Notes: generated by a model from the sequence alone, not told the origin. A stretch of DNA of 64,000 bases from Sva-07 sp963698565 (GCA_963698565.1 CAVORH010000040.1:1-64000); one strand, 5' to 3'. Positions 25,456 through 36,027 are shown, numbered from the stretch's first letter. Program-made: numbers and translations.

Positions 25456-25914
25456 ATGGGACGCGTGTACTTCGAACTGGAACGACGATTCGATGCACCC
25501 GTGCGTCGCGTGTGGGACGAACTGGTCGACTGGCCTGGCCACGGGGCATGGATCCCGGCGACCACCATCGAGGGCGAGCCGGGAGACCCGACTGCGGTCG
25601 GGTACACGTTCACCGGCTGGACCGGGTTCCGACCCGTGGCGTTGGAGGACCGGATGCAGGTCACCCGCTGCGACTGGGACGACGAGACCCGAACCGGTGT
25701 GTGTGATGTCGACAAGCTCGGGCCGATCCTCGGCGGGTCGGCCGGGTTCACCGTGGGTCCGGACGGGGCCGGCACGCTGCTCACCTGGCGCGAGGACGTG
25801 ACGGTGCCGTATCTGCCGGGATTCCTCGCTCCGATCGCGGCGTTTGCCGGGCGGATCGGCTTCTCGCTCGCATTGCGGGGACTCGACAAGGTGCTCGCCC
25901 GGTCGACGAACTGA
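25456..25914 (+). CDS. SRPBCC (START-like) family protein
   Basis: 152 residues. It starts VYFELERRFDAPVRRVWDELVDWPGHGAWIP, the usual opening of a polyketide-cyclase/SRPBCC hydrophobic-cavity protein, and ends with a long amphipathic helix (GFSLALRGLDKVLAR). Such proteins bind lipids or polyketides; no catalytic residue can be named. It stands alone between the cell-wall peptidase and furA. Confidence 0.8.
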   Translation: MGRVYFELERRFDAPVRRVWDELVDWPGHGAWIPATTIEGEPGDPTAVGYTFTGWTGFRPVALEDRMQVTRCDWDDETRTGVCDVDKLGPILGGSAGFTVGPDGAGTLLTWREDVTVPYLPGFLAPIAAFAGRIGFSLALRGLDKVLARSTN

Positions 25915-25940
25915 CCGAGAAAAACCGGATCGAATAAAAA

Positions 25941-25957
25941 TCTGGACGAAGTCCAGA
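25941..25957. promoter_or_regulatory. Fur-family operator upstream of furA-katG
   Basis: Perfect 7-3-7 inverted repeat TCTGGAC-GAA-GTCCAGA in an AT-rich patch. It overlaps the -35 element of the furA promoter, as expected for autorepression. Actinobacterial FurA/FurS proteins use this kind of site ahead of furA-katG. Confidence 0.8.
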
Positions 25958-25970
25958 AGTCGGCGATAGT
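25942..25970 (+). promoter_or_regulatory. furA promoter (-35 CTGGAC, -10 GATAGT)
   Basis: CTGGAC at 25942-25947 and GATAGT at 25965-25970 are separated by exactly 17 bases. Transcription would start about 25977-25980, at or next to GTG 25980, so the message is probably leaderless or nearly so. This favours GTG 25980 over GTG 25971 as the furA start. Confidence 0.55.
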
Positions 25971-25979
25971 GTGTGGTGC

Positions 25980-26393
25980 GTGTCCGACGGAATCGAGCAA
26001 CTCCTCCGCCAGCACGGTGTGCACGTCACCGCGCAACGTCTGGCGATCATGCGGGCGTTGTCCGAACATCCACACGCCACCGCGGACGATCTCGCCGACG
26101 ACGTCCGAGGCGTGATCGGCACGATCTCGCGACAGGCCGTCTACGACAGCCTCGGCGTCCTGGTCGACAAACAGCTGATTCGCCGCATCCAGCCGGCCGG
26201 GTCGTCCGCTCGGTACGAGGATCGCGTCGGTGACAACCATCATCACCTCATCTGTCGCGAGTGCGGTGCCATGGTCGACATCGACTGTGCCGTCGGCTAC
26301 ACGCCGTGCCTCACGGCCGACGACGACCACGGCTACGTCATCGACGAGGCCGAGGTCATCTACTGGGGCGTGTGTCCGGCCTGTCGCCGCTGA
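25980..26393 (+). CDS. furA: Fur-family redox/metal regulator (FurA type)
   Basis: 137 residues. An N-terminal winged helix (GVHVTAQRLAIMRALSEHPHATADDL, ISRQAVYDSLGVLV) is followed by the Fur metal site NHHHLICRECGAMVDID and the C-terminal CPAC. It binds DNA and represses until peroxide or metal loss releases it. Position directly before katG and the operator overlapping its own promoter match the furA-katG arrangement of mycobacteria and streptomycetes. GTG 25971 would fall against the -10 box, so GTG 25980 was chosen. Confidence 0.88.
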   Translation: MSDGIEQLLRQHGVHVTAQRLAIMRALSEHPHATADDLADDVRGVIGTISRQAVYDSLGVLVDKQLIRRIQPAGSSARYEDRVGDNHHHLICRECGAMVDIDCAVGYTPCLTADDDHGYVIDEAEVIYWGVCPACRR

Positions 26394-26428
26394 TCATGCC
26401 GTGTGAGCACGCAACGCAACACGAACAG

Positions 26429-26493
26429 ACCCACCGAACCACCAACTGCATCATCCACCGAACCACCAACCGAACCATCAACCGACCATCGAG
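26429..26493 (+). repeat. Short CCACCGAACCACCAAC repeats in the furA-katG spacer
   Basis: CCACCGAACCACCAAC occurs twice, about 26 bases apart, followed by the related CGAACCATCAACCGACCATC. The spacer is rich in A and C and poor in G, unlike its surroundings. Low predicted structure could keep the katG ribosome binding site open. Confidence 0.6.
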
Positions 26494-26501
26494 GAGCAGC
26501 C

Positions 26502-28718
<2,217 letters not shown>

Positions 28719-28739
28719 TCCGATCCCGCTCCGAATCGG

Positions 28740-28778
28740 CGCCCGGCCCGCTCGTCATCGCGACGACCGGGCCGGGCG
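28740..28778 (+). terminator. Strong hairpin terminator after katG
   Basis: Perfect 11-bp stem CGCCCGGCCCG/CGGGCCGGGCG with an inner stem TCGTC/GACGA. It starts 21 nt after the katG stop. There is no U-tract, as is common for actinobacterial terminators. Confidence 0.7.
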
Positions 28779-28833
28779 TCGCCGCGTCCGGCCGGGCTAC
28801 GGTGACGTCGGAGCGGATCGAGAGGGAGGACCA

Positions 28834-29229
28834 ATGAGCAGGAGTGCCCCCGAAGAGGTCGTCGGTGCATTCATCGCGGCGATCGAGGCCAAGGACATCG
28901 ATGCAGCGGTCGACCTGCTGGCCGATGACGTGTCGTACGAGAACATGCCGGTGTCGCCGATCGTCGGCAAGGATGCCGTGCGAGCGACGCTGGAGGGGTT
29001 CCTCGGCGTGGCGTCACGGGTCGAGTGGCCGGTGACGCGTCAGGTCGCCGCCGGTTCGACGGTGGTCAACGAACGGCTCGACCGGTTCCAGATCGGCGAG
29101 GGGTGGCTCGAGCTGCCCGTGGCCGGCGTGTTCGAAGTGGACGCCGACGGCCGAATCAGCCTCTGGCGCGACTACTTCGACATGGAGTCGTACACCCGTC
29201 AGCTCGCTGCGTTGACGGACAACCGCTGA
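28834..29229 (+). CDS. Limonene-1,2-epoxide hydrolase-like (SnoaL-fold) protein
   Basis: 131 residues in an alpha+beta-barrel fold. The epoxide hydrolase signature is readable: VVNERLDRF supplies the Arg and Asp, and SLWRDYFDME supplies the second Asp of the Asp-Arg-Asp triad. Asn in SYENMPVSP fits the water-positioning residue. It would open an epoxide by direct water attack, perhaps on a terpenoid or lipid. It lies 45 nt before a luciferase-like monooxygenase gene on the same strand, a plausible oxidation-hydrolysis pair. GAGAGGGAGGA is the ribosome binding site. Confidence 0.82.
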   Translation: MSRSAPEEVVGAFIAAIEAKDIDAAVDLLADDVSYENMPVSPIVGKDAVRATLEGFLGVASRVEWPVTRQVAAGSTVVNERLDRFQIGEGWLELPVAGVFEVDADGRISLWRDYFDMESYTRQLAALTDNR

Positions 29230-29274
29230 GCGATCGCTACGGTCGTACCGACACTCGCGAGAAAGGCGTTCGAC

Positions 29275-30309
29275 ATGAAGATCTCCACCACCATCGGGTT
29301 CAACGGTGACCCCCAGCAGCTCGCCAAGCAGGCGCGCGACCTCGAATCGGCCGGGGTCGATCTGATCTGGGGCGCGGAGATCTACGGCTACGACCTGGTG
29401 TCGACGCTCGGCTACCTCGCCGGCCAGACATCGACGGTCCAGCTGATGACCGGCATCATCCCGCTGTACTCGCGCAGCCCGGCACTGATCGCCCAGACCG
29501 CGGCGACCCTCGACGCGCTGTCGGGCGGGCGCTTCGTTCTCGGGCTGGGGTCGTCGGGCCCGCAGGTGATCGAGGGCTGGCACGGCGTGCCGTTCGAGAA
29601 GCCGATCGGGCGTACCCGCGACACGATCGAGATCTGCCGCAAGGTGTGGAGTGGCGACAAGGTCGAGCACGACGGTGCCACCTACAGCCTGCCGCTGCCC
29701 GAGGGAGGTACCGGGCTCGGCAAGCCGATCCGCTTCATGAACCGTCCGCCGGCCAAGGACATTCCGATCGCGCTCGCCACGATCGGCCCGAAGAACGTCG
29801 AGTTGACCGCCGAGATGGCCGACATCTGGCAGACGATCCACTTCGTGCCGGACCGTTTCGAACAGGTGTGGGGCGACTCGCTCGCCGCAGGACTCGCCAA
29901 GCGCGACCCGGCCAAGGCGCCGCTCGAGATCATCGCCGGCGGTTTCGTGGCGCTCGGGTCCGGCCCGCACATCCAGGAGGCGCGCGACGCCGCTCGGGGT
30001 CTGATCGGCTTCTACGTCGGTGGGATGGGCGCGAAGTCCAAGAACTTCTACAACGACCTGTTCGTGCGCTACGGCTGGGAGCAGGAGGCCGAGGAGATCC
30101 AGGACCTGTTCCTCTCGGGCAAGCGTGCCGAGGCGATGGCTGCGGTGCCCGACGAGTACATCGACCTGTCGTCGCTGATCGGCGACGAGGGCTACGTGCG
30201 CGAGCGGCTGCAGGTGTTCAAGGACGTCGGCGTCACCTACCTCAACGTCAGCCCGGTCGGCCCCGACCCGCTCGACACGATCGCCAAGATCAAGTCCTGG
30301 TCGGAGTAG
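29275..30309 (+). CDS. Luciferase-like (LLM class) F420-dependent oxidoreductase
   Basis: 344 residues. TIM-barrel luciferase-like fold: MKISTTIGFNGD, LESAGVDLIWGAEIYGYD, MTGIIPLYSRSPALIAQTA, LDALSGGRFVLGLGSSGPQV and a C-terminal FKDVGVTYLNVSPVG. It resembles F420-dependent dehydrogenases of the methylenetetrahydromethanopterin-reductase-like group; cofactor and substrate are inferred. Probably cotranscribed with the epoxide-hydrolase-like gene and ended by the hairpin just downstream. Confidence 0.87.
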   Translation: MKISTTIGFNGDPQQLAKQARDLESAGVDLIWGAEIYGYDLVSTLGYLAGQTSTVQLMTGIIPLYSRSPALIAQTAATLDALSGGRFVLGLGSSGPQVIEGWHGVPFEKPIGRTRDTIEICRKVWSGDKVEHDGATYSLPLPEGGTGLGKPIRFMNRPPAKDIPIALATIGPKNVELTAEMADIWQTIHFVPDRFEQVWGDSLAAGLAKRDPAKAPLEIIAGGFVALGSGPHIQEARDAARGLIGFYVGGMGAKSKNFYNDLFVRYGWEQEAEEIQDLFLSGKRAEAMAAVPDEYIDLSSLIGDEGYVRERLQVFKDVGVTYLNVSPVGPDPLDTIAKIKSWSE

Positions 30310-30311
30310 CC

Positions 30312-30342
30312 GTTACGCCAGGGGTCTGACCCCCGGCGTAAC
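30312..30342 (+). terminator. Two-tier hairpin terminator
   Basis: GTTACGCC pairs with GGCGTAAC (8 bp), and inside it GGGGT pairs with ACCCC around CTG, with one A/C mismatch between tiers. It starts 2 nt after the luciferase-like gene stop. Confidence 0.7.
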
Positions 30343-30382
30343 GCGCGCTCAACTCGGCGGGGGAGGGTGCCGATGACCTCGT

Positions 30383-30733
30383 ATGCCCGCTACCCGCGTG
30401 GCGTCCGGTCAGGATGCATCGAACGAGTCCGTCACGTTGCGCTCCGGCATGGTGTTGATCAGCCCGACCGGGCAGGTCCGGATCCTGCGGAGTCGCACCG
30501 GCGACGACAGCGGCTGGAACTGTTCCGACGGGGCGGCGATCGACGACCGCACGGCCAACGATGCGTCGTCGTGGACGGCGTACACGCCTGAACAGCTCGC
30601 CGCGGACCTGCAGCTCGCCCGCGAGATCGGTGAGATCGCCGGCCATCGAGCCCTGAGCGGCGGTCTGGCGACCTGGGACGCGTGTTCCGGCCGCCCCTGC
30701 GTGCTGCCGAAGTTGGCGCGCCTCGTCCGCTGA
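30383..30733 (+). CDS. Hypothetical small protein
   Basis: 116 residues with strong G/C preference at third positions, which supports coding over the antisense frames. It contains TLRSGMVLISPTGQVRIL and a C-terminal CSGRPCVLPKL with paired cysteines. No signal peptide or membrane segment is visible. No family recognised and no clear ribosome binding site, so the start is uncertain. A hairpin about 65 nt downstream could end its transcript. Confidence 0.45.
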   Translation: MPATRVASGQDASNESVTLRSGMVLISPTGQVRILRSRTGDDSGWNCSDGAAIDDRTANDASSWTAYTPEQLAADLQLAREIGEIAGHRALSGGLATWDACSGRPCVLPKLARLVR

Positions 30734-30798
30734 CGTCGATCCGTCGACCCAACCTTCGCCGTCTGGATCCAGCTGATCGTGCGCGCCCAGAAGGGACT

Positions 30799-30823
30799 TT
30801 CGACCCCATCGGCATGGGTCGAA
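30799..30823 (+). terminator. Hairpin after the small hypothetical gene
   Basis: TTCGACCCCAT pairs with ATGGGTCGAA around CGGC with one bulged C: 10 bp with a 4-base loop. It could end the small upstream gene. Confidence 0.5.
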
Positions 30824-30863
30824 GGACCCTGATCATTTGCGTGCGCACACATCAAACTGGGGT

Positions 30864-30877
30864 CAATTCGTGAATTG
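30864..30877. promoter_or_regulatory. Palindrome CAATTC-GT-GAATTG
   Basis: Perfect 6-2-6 AT-rich inverted repeat, 37 nt upstream of the two-TM membrane protein start. Candidate operator or promoter-proximal site; the regulator is unknown. Confidence 0.4.
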
Positions 30878-30914
30878 CTTCACGAGCCATCGAGACCAGT
30901 GAAAGGGGTCTGAA

Positions 30915-31697
30915 ATGTTCAAGAAGCCACTCGGCTTGTTGGGAATCTTCCTCATCGTCGTCGGTATCGGCTATTTCGTCGGGGCCGGAGTCGCCTACAG
31001 CAAGGTCCAGGGCGGGTACACCTCGCTCCAGTCGTTCAGCGAGGCCCAGAACGTCGAACTCAGCTACAACGAAGACGGCCAGCTCATCGACCGCGGCACG
31101 GTCGAGGGTGCCCAGGCGATCATGTCCTTGCTCGAGGACGACTGGGGCTTCCCGGTGGTGAGCGGTGACATGGACCCCAACGATCCGCTGGTCAACAGCG
31201 CCAGCGAGTACATGTACCAGATGGCGACGATCGCCTATCACACGCTGAACGGGACTCAGAACATCGAGTTGACCCAGGACAACATCGACGCAGCGATCGC
31301 TTCGGAGCAGCTCGATGCCGACGGCACCTACAACGGCGTGGTCGAGGCCTACCAGGGCCAGGTGCTCGAGCCGGGGACCTACGAGGTCCCGGTCAACGGC
31401 CGGTACTGGACCGGATTCGACCGGATGGATCTGCTCGACGGCCAGGCTCGTGACCTGGCGTGGAGCGGCACTGCCCACGCACTGGTCGCCGAACTCGGTG
31501 TCGGTGCGGCAACGCACAGCACACTGCAGCTCGCCCTCGGTGTCGCCGCACTGCTGGCCGGCCTCGGCGTGGTCTGCACGGTGATGGGCGCCGTCTTCAT
31601 CTGGGACACCAAGAAGAAGATGAAGGTTGCTGCTCCGGACACGATCCCCGAGTCGATGCTCACCGATTCACCGGACTCGACGCCGCAGCCCGCCTGA
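30915..31697 (+). CDS. Two-TM membrane protein with a large external domain
   Basis: 260 residues. N-terminal TM segment GLLGIFLIVVGIGYFVGAGVAY; residues ~30-195 probably outside the cell; a second TM segment LALGVAALLAGLGVVCTVMGAVFIW; then a short Lys-rich cytoplasmic tail. The ribosome binding site AAAGGGG precedes ATG 30915. I do not recognise the family. It is ended by a textbook terminator. Confidence 0.75.
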   Translation: MFKKPLGLLGIFLIVVGIGYFVGAGVAYSKVQGGYTSLQSFSEAQNVELSYNEDGQLIDRGTVEGAQAIMSLLEDDWGFPVVSGDMDPNDPLVNSASEYMYQMATIAYHTLNGTQNIELTQDNIDAAIASEQLDADGTYNGVVEAYQGQVLEPGTYEVPVNGRYWTGFDRMDLLDGQARDLAWSGTAHALVAELGVGAATHSTLQLALGVAALLAGLGVVCTVMGAVFIWDTKKKMKVAAPDTIPESMLTDSPDSTPQPA

Positions 31698-31732
31698 ACC
31701 GACACACGATCCCTGACCGGATCCCTGACCCC

Positions 31733-31769
31733 GGTGGGCCCCTCTTCGGAGGGGCCCACCCTTCGTTTT
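31733..31769 (+). terminator. Rho-independent terminator with UUCG loop
   Basis: Perfect 12-bp stem GGTGGGCCCCTC/GAGGGGCCCACC, loop TTCG, followed by CTTCGTTTT. It is the best classical terminator in the window and ends the two-TM gene. The T-run is only on the + strand. Confidence 0.9.
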
Positions 31770-31780
31770 CGGTGACGTGG

Positions 31781-33106
31781 TCACGCGACGCTGAAACTCA
31801 CGGCTGCCCCACCGTCGGGGCCAGCATCGGCCCATGCCGAGCCGCCGTGCTCTTCTGCGATCTGACGCACGATGGCCAGGCCCAATCCGGATCCGGCCTC
31901 CGACCGGGCCGCGGCCGACCGGTAGAAGCGGTCGAACACGTGCTCGCGATCGTGCTCCGGAATCCCGGGTCCGTGATCAGTGACGGTGATGCGCCGCCCG
32001 GTCAGGCGGACCTCGATCGGTGAGCCCGGATCGCTGAACTTGCCTGCGTTGCCGAGCAGGTTGCTGACGGCCCGTTCGAGCAGCGTCGGGTTGCCGGTGA
32101 CGACGGTCGACTCGGTGTGCATGCTCACCTCGCGGCCGGTTCGCCGCGTGAAGCGGTCGACGGCGTGCTCCACCACGACGGCCAAGTCGACGTCGACGTC
32201 GGGCTGATCCTGACGGCTGGTGTCGGTGGCGAGTTGGATCAGCTCGTCGAAGAGTTGGCCCAGTTCCTTGACCTCGGCGTCGAGCCCGCCGAGCAGTGCA
32301 TCGAGTTCGTCGTCGGGCAGATTGCGGGCCCGGTCCAACAGCTCGATGTTCGCCCGCAGGCTCGTGAGCGGTGTGCGCAACTCGTGGGCGGCATCCTGAA
32401 CGAGGCGGTGCTGTTGCTCCCGGCTGAGCGCAAGCGCCCCCAGCATCCGGTCGAAGCTGTTCGCCAGCCGACCGACCTCGTCACTGCGCTCGAGCCGGAG
32501 CGGGGTGAGATCGCGCGATGCGGCCACGCGCTCGGTCGCGGCGGTGAGATCCTCGAGCGGCTGGGTCGTACGACGCGTCAGGAGCCAGCCGGCAAGCGCA
32601 GCGACGACCGCGAGCAGCGTGCCGAACGCCACGAGCTGGAGCCGGAGCCCGGACAGCACGTCGGCGGTGGTGCTCGTCGAACGCGCCACCTGCACGGCGC
32701 CGCCGTCGCGGTCGTGCTCGGTGATCATCCGGTAGGGCCCGTCGGTGAGCTCGACATTGCGGATCGCCGTCGGCGCACCAGCGGCGATCGCCACGTCCTG
32801 TGGCCCGACCGGCAGTTCCTCGCCGCTGGACGCAGTGATCGCGCCGTTGCGGTCGAGGAACTGTGAGATCGCATCGGGATCGGCGTCGAGCTTCTGCTGG
32901 TCGCGCGGCCGTCGTTCGTCGTCGTTGCGATCCGGCGGTGGTTGGCGGCGACCGTCGGTGAGTTCGTCGGCGCGAGTCCGGAGGAACTGGTCGGTCGCCT
33001 GGTCGAGCTGGCGTTCGGTGGAGTTGTACGCCATCAGCGACGCGACGGCGATGCCCGCAACCACCAACGTCGTGACGATCAGCGCGACCCGGGCGCGCAG
33101 GGTCAC
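31781..33106 (-). CDS. Sensor histidine kinase (MprB-like)
   Basis: 441 residues with a GTG start. TM1 (VALIVTTLVVAGIAVASLMAY), an external sensor of ~110 residues rich in Arg/Asp, TM2 (LVAFGTLLAVVAALAGWLL), HAMP, then the phospho-acceptor His in DAAHELRTPLTSLR. The ATPase has N-box NLLGNAGKFS, DHGPGIP and GSGLGLAIVRQIAEEHGG. GTG 33106 overlaps the response-regulator stop as GTGA, so translation is coupled. The signal is unknown; MprAB-type systems answer envelope stress. Confidence 0.92.
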   Translation of the reverse strand: MTLRARVALIVTTLVVAGIAVASLMAYNSTERQLDQATDQFLRTRADELTDGRRQPPPDRNDDERRPRDQQKLDADPDAISQFLDRNGAITASSGEELPVGPQDVAIAAGAPTAIRNVELTDGPYRMITEHDRDGGAVQVARSTSTTADVLSGLRLQLVAFGTLLAVVAALAGWLLTRRTTQPLEDLTAATERVAASRDLTPLRLERSDEVGRLANSFDRMLGALALSREQQHRLVQDAAHELRTPLTSLRANIELLDRARNLPDDELDALLGGLDAEVKELGQLFDELIQLATDTSRQDQPDVDVDLAVVVEHAVDRFTRRTGREVSMHTESTVVTGNPTLLERAVSNLLGNAGKFSDPGSPIEVRLTGRRITVTDHGPGIPEHDREHVFDRFYRSAAARSEAGSGLGLAIVRQIAEEHGGSAWADAGPDGGAAVSFSVA

Positions 33107-33798
33107 GGCGAATCCTGCTCGGGCGCGCGCAGCACGTAGCCGACGCCGTGCACCGTGTGCAGCAACCGCGGCTCGCCGTCGGCTTCCAGCTTCCGGCGGA
33201 CGTAGCGCGTGTGGACGTCGAGTGACTTCGACGACGTCTCGAAGTCGTACCCCCAGATCTCCGAGTACATCGTCGATCTGTCGAGCACCCTGCCCGGGTG
33301 TCGCATCAGGAGCTCCAGGATCTGGAATTCGGTGCGCGTCAGGTCGACGACCCGTTCGCCGCGCGTGACCTGGTGGGCCTCGGCGTCGAGGACGAGATCG
33401 GCCAACACCAGCGGACCGTCGGTGCCGGGTGTCGATCGTCGAAGAAGTGCTCGGAGGCGAGCGAGGAGCTCGTCGAGTGAGAACGGCTTCGACAGGTAGT
33501 CGTCGGCTCCGGCATCGAGGCCGGCGACGCGATCGGTCACTTCGTCGCGTGCGGTGAGCATCAGCACCGGAGTGCGATCGCCTCGGGCTCGCAGTCGGCG
33601 GCAGGCGCTGAGGCCGTCGACCAGCGGCATCATCACGTCGAGGATCACGGCATCGGGCCGGTGGTCGTCGATCGCGCCGAGGGCAGCAGCGCCGTCGCTC
33701 ACGCTCACGACGTCGTAGCCCTCGAAGCGGAGGATTCGTTCCAGTGCCTCCCGTACCTGACGGTCGTCCTCGGCGACCAGGATCGTGGGGGTGTTCAT
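33103..33798 (-). CDS. OmpR-family response regulator (MprA-like)
   Basis: 231 residues. Receiver domain: acidic pair in VAEDD, phospho-acceptor Asp54 in VILDVMMP, and Lys in LSKPF. The C-terminal winged helix (LTRTEFQILELLMRHPGRVLDR, DVHTRYVRRKLE, VHGVGYVLR) binds DNA. ATG 33798 (MNTPTILVAEDD) was chosen over the longer frame because it begins at the first receiver strand. It is coupled to the kinase and lies 51 nt downstream of the haem-peroxidase stop on the same strand. Confidence 0.93.
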   Translation of the reverse strand: MNTPTILVAEDDRQVREALERILRFEGYDVVSVSDGAAALGAIDDHRPDAVILDVMMPLVDGLSACRRLRARGDRTPVLMLTARDEVTDRVAGLDAGADDYLSKPFSLDELLARLRALLRRSTPGTDGPLVLADLVLDAEAHQVTRGERVVDLTRTEFQILELLMRHPGRVLDRSTMYSEIWGYDFETSSKSLDVHTRYVRRKLEADGEPRLLHTVHGVGYVLRAPEQDSP

Positions 33799-33849
33799 GG
33801 CGCACATCCTTGCCGACCGGTCGTCGGGAGCTCGGGACGCCGACATCGC

Positions 33850-36027
33850 TCAGGCGCCGCCACGCCCGGTTCCCGGACCACGTGGACGATCGCGGTTCCG
33901 GCGTGGGTCGGGCCCCCGGTCCGATCGGTGGCCCGTCGGGGAGCCCTCTCCGGTGCCGGTGCCGGAGCCGGGGTCGTTCCCGAGGTCCGGGTCGACGTCT
34001 GCTCCCGCCGACGGCGTGGCCGCCCCGCCGTCCGACGCGTTCGCGAGGGTCGGGACCGTGTCGAGCAGGAACACGTTGGCCGGCAATGCGGTCGGGTCGA
34101 CGTCGGTGTTGGCGGCGATCACCTCGGCGAGCGACCGGCGGTAGTCGACGCCGTACCGCTCGGCGATCGCATCGAGTGCCGCGTCGTTGCCGTAGAAGAA
34201 CCGATCGCCGTCGCGCAGTGCCTCGAACTGGCGGGTCCACATGGCCAGCTGCAGTTCGCCGAACTCGGTGCCGTCGACATGCGGCTCGGACACCATGCCG
34301 GTGAACGCATCGACCTGGTCGACCTCGCCGAACACGGCTCGCAGCCGAGCGGCGGTCGTCGACCGCCGGATGGCGCTGGTCGCCATCGTGTCGGCAACAT
34401 CGGTCCCGGGCTCGAGTTCGTTGCCGTCGGCGTCGGTGAGCCGGACGACGTCGAGGATCTCGGGGTCGTCGATCGTGAGCCCGTCGGGCAACTCGTCGGA
34501 GGACTCGCCGGTCAACTCGGTGAACGTCGAGATGCGCGTCAACCCGTAGGCCTCGCGGAGGTCGTTGTAGGACGGCATCCCGTGGTCGTAACTGCGCATC
34601 ACGTCCAGGGCGCCGAGGTCGTTGACGCCGTTGAAGCACTCGGCGATCTCGGAACCGTCGAGGCAGTCGAGCGGGTTCTCGACGTCCGGTCCCGGGACCT
34701 GGAACAACACGCTGCGGAGCTGGTTGTCGATCTGCTCGTCGTTCGCGTACTGCGATTCGGCGGCGAGGCCGGCGAGCAGGTTGCCGAGACCGATCTGCGG
34801 AAGGAGGCCCGGGTTGCCGAACGCGACGCCGAGGGGGATCGCGATGCCGACGACGTCGTCGTCGACGCTGACCTCGACGCCCGCCGCTTCGAATCGGTCG
34901 ATCTGGTCGTCCGTGATCTCGTCCCGGTCGATCTCGGCCTCGAACTCACCATGGATCTGTGAATGAGCGCGGTAGCCGACGGTCGCGAACTCGTTGGTGA
35001 TGCTCGGATCGACCGTGGGGTCGTACCCCTCGTAGTCCGCGAGGTCGACGCCGAGGCTCGGGAGGAACTCGGTGTAGGTGATGTACTGCTGCAGTGCCCC
35101 GACGACACGGCGGGCGATCTGGAACTTCGTCTCCTCGTCCAGATCGTCGGGCAGGGCGTCGACGATGCGGTTGTGCTCGCGCATGAACAGTGTCTGGACG
35201 GCGGTGAGACCGATGTTCTCGTTGGCGCGCACGTCACCGGCGACGACCGCCTGGGACGGATCTGCGAAGAGCCGACCCATGAGATCGACGTCTGGTGTCT
35301 CGGTGCCGGGACGCGCCGCGCCGGTCGGCAGGTAGCCGTCGATGTTCAGCAGGGTTGCGTCGTTGTTGGCCGGATCGCCGTCGACCACGCCCTCACGGAG
35401 CCAGTCGAGCCGCTCGTCGGTGCCTCCGTAGACGGCCCAGGCGTCGATGTAGGAACTGATCGTGTTGACCTGTTCGCGGGCCGAGTCGGTGCCGGTCCCG
35501 TCGGCGACGGCCGACCGGGTCATCGAGATGCCACCGAGGTCGTTGGTGAAGTCCTCGAGGGGGTCGTCGGGATCGAATGCGATGTCCATGTGCTCGTCGC
35601 CGGACTCCCGCAGCCCGATCGTGTGATCGATGAACTGGCCCCAGACGAAGCCCCAGTGGGTGACCCCGCTGTCGCTGAAGATGTTCTGGTTGGTGTCGTT
35701 GAAGATGCGATTGCTCAGATACCGAGCCTCGGGGCCATCGACCGGTTCGCCGAGGTCATCGGCATAGTTGGCAGCGGTCTCGCGTGGGTACACGCTGCCT
35801 GCTTCGCCGAGTGTCGGATCGTCGGGGTTGTTGTCCGATCCGTCGAGCGAGCGGTGGTCGTCGAGTACGTCGAGGAGGTCGGTGTCGAGCGCGGCGGCAG
35901 CGATCGCCGCCTGCGCCTGGGGCGTCTCGGCGTCGGTGGCGGTGCACGCCGCGCTGGCGAGGACGAGCGGCACGCCGAGGGTGACGAGGGCTCGTTGCGA
36001 CGCAGTGAGTCGGTTCGGTCGGGGCAT
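33850..36027 (-). CDS. Secreted lipoprotein haem peroxidase (animal/peroxinectin type)
   Basis: 725 residues. The signal LVTLGVPLVLASAAC has the lipobox ASAAC, so the protein is anchored outside the membrane. The animal-type haem-peroxidase fold shows in VWGQFIDHTIGL (distal His), LFMREHNRIVDAL and FATVGYRAHSQIHGEF (region of the proximal His). The ~50-residue C-terminal tail is Gly/Pro/Arg-rich and disordered. It would use peroxide to oxidise halides or organics outside the cell. It lies directly upstream of the two-component pair on the same strand, which may respond to its products. Confidence 0.85.
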   Translation of the reverse strand: MPRPNRLTASQRALVTLGVPLVLASAACTATDAETPQAQAAIAAAALDTDLLDVLDDHRSLDGSDNNPDDPTLGEAGSVYPRETAANYADDLGEPVDGPEARYLSNRIFNDTNQNIFSDSGVTHWGFVWGQFIDHTIGLRESGDEHMDIAFDPDDPLEDFTNDLGGISMTRSAVADGTGTDSAREQVNTISSYIDAWAVYGGTDERLDWLREGVVDGDPANNDATLLNIDGYLPTGAARPGTETPDVDLMGRLFADPSQAVVAGDVRANENIGLTAVQTLFMREHNRIVDALPDDLDEETKFQIARRVVGALQQYITYTEFLPSLGVDLADYEGYDPTVDPSITNEFATVGYRAHSQIHGEFEAEIDRDEITDDQIDRFEAAGVEVSVDDDVVGIAIPLGVAFGNPGLLPQIGLGNLLAGLAAESQYANDEQIDNQLRSVLFQVPGPDVENPLDCLDGSEIAECFNGVNDLGALDVMRSYDHGMPSYNDLREAYGLTRISTFTELTGESSDELPDGLTIDDPEILDVVRLTDADGNELEPGTDVADTMATSAIRRSTTAARLRAVFGEVDQVDAFTGMVSEPHVDGTEFGELQLAMWTRQFEALRDGDRFFYGNDAALDAIAERYGVDYRRSLAEVIAANTDVDPTALPANVFLLDTVPTLANASDGGAATPSAGADVDPDLGNDPGSGTGTGEGSPTGHRSDRGPDPRRNRDRPRGPGTGRGGA

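Noticed and set aside
30409..30855. Minus-strand ORF opposite the small hypothetical gene
   Set aside because: The + strand frame at 30383 has better third-position G/C bias, and the minus frame crosses a hairpin.
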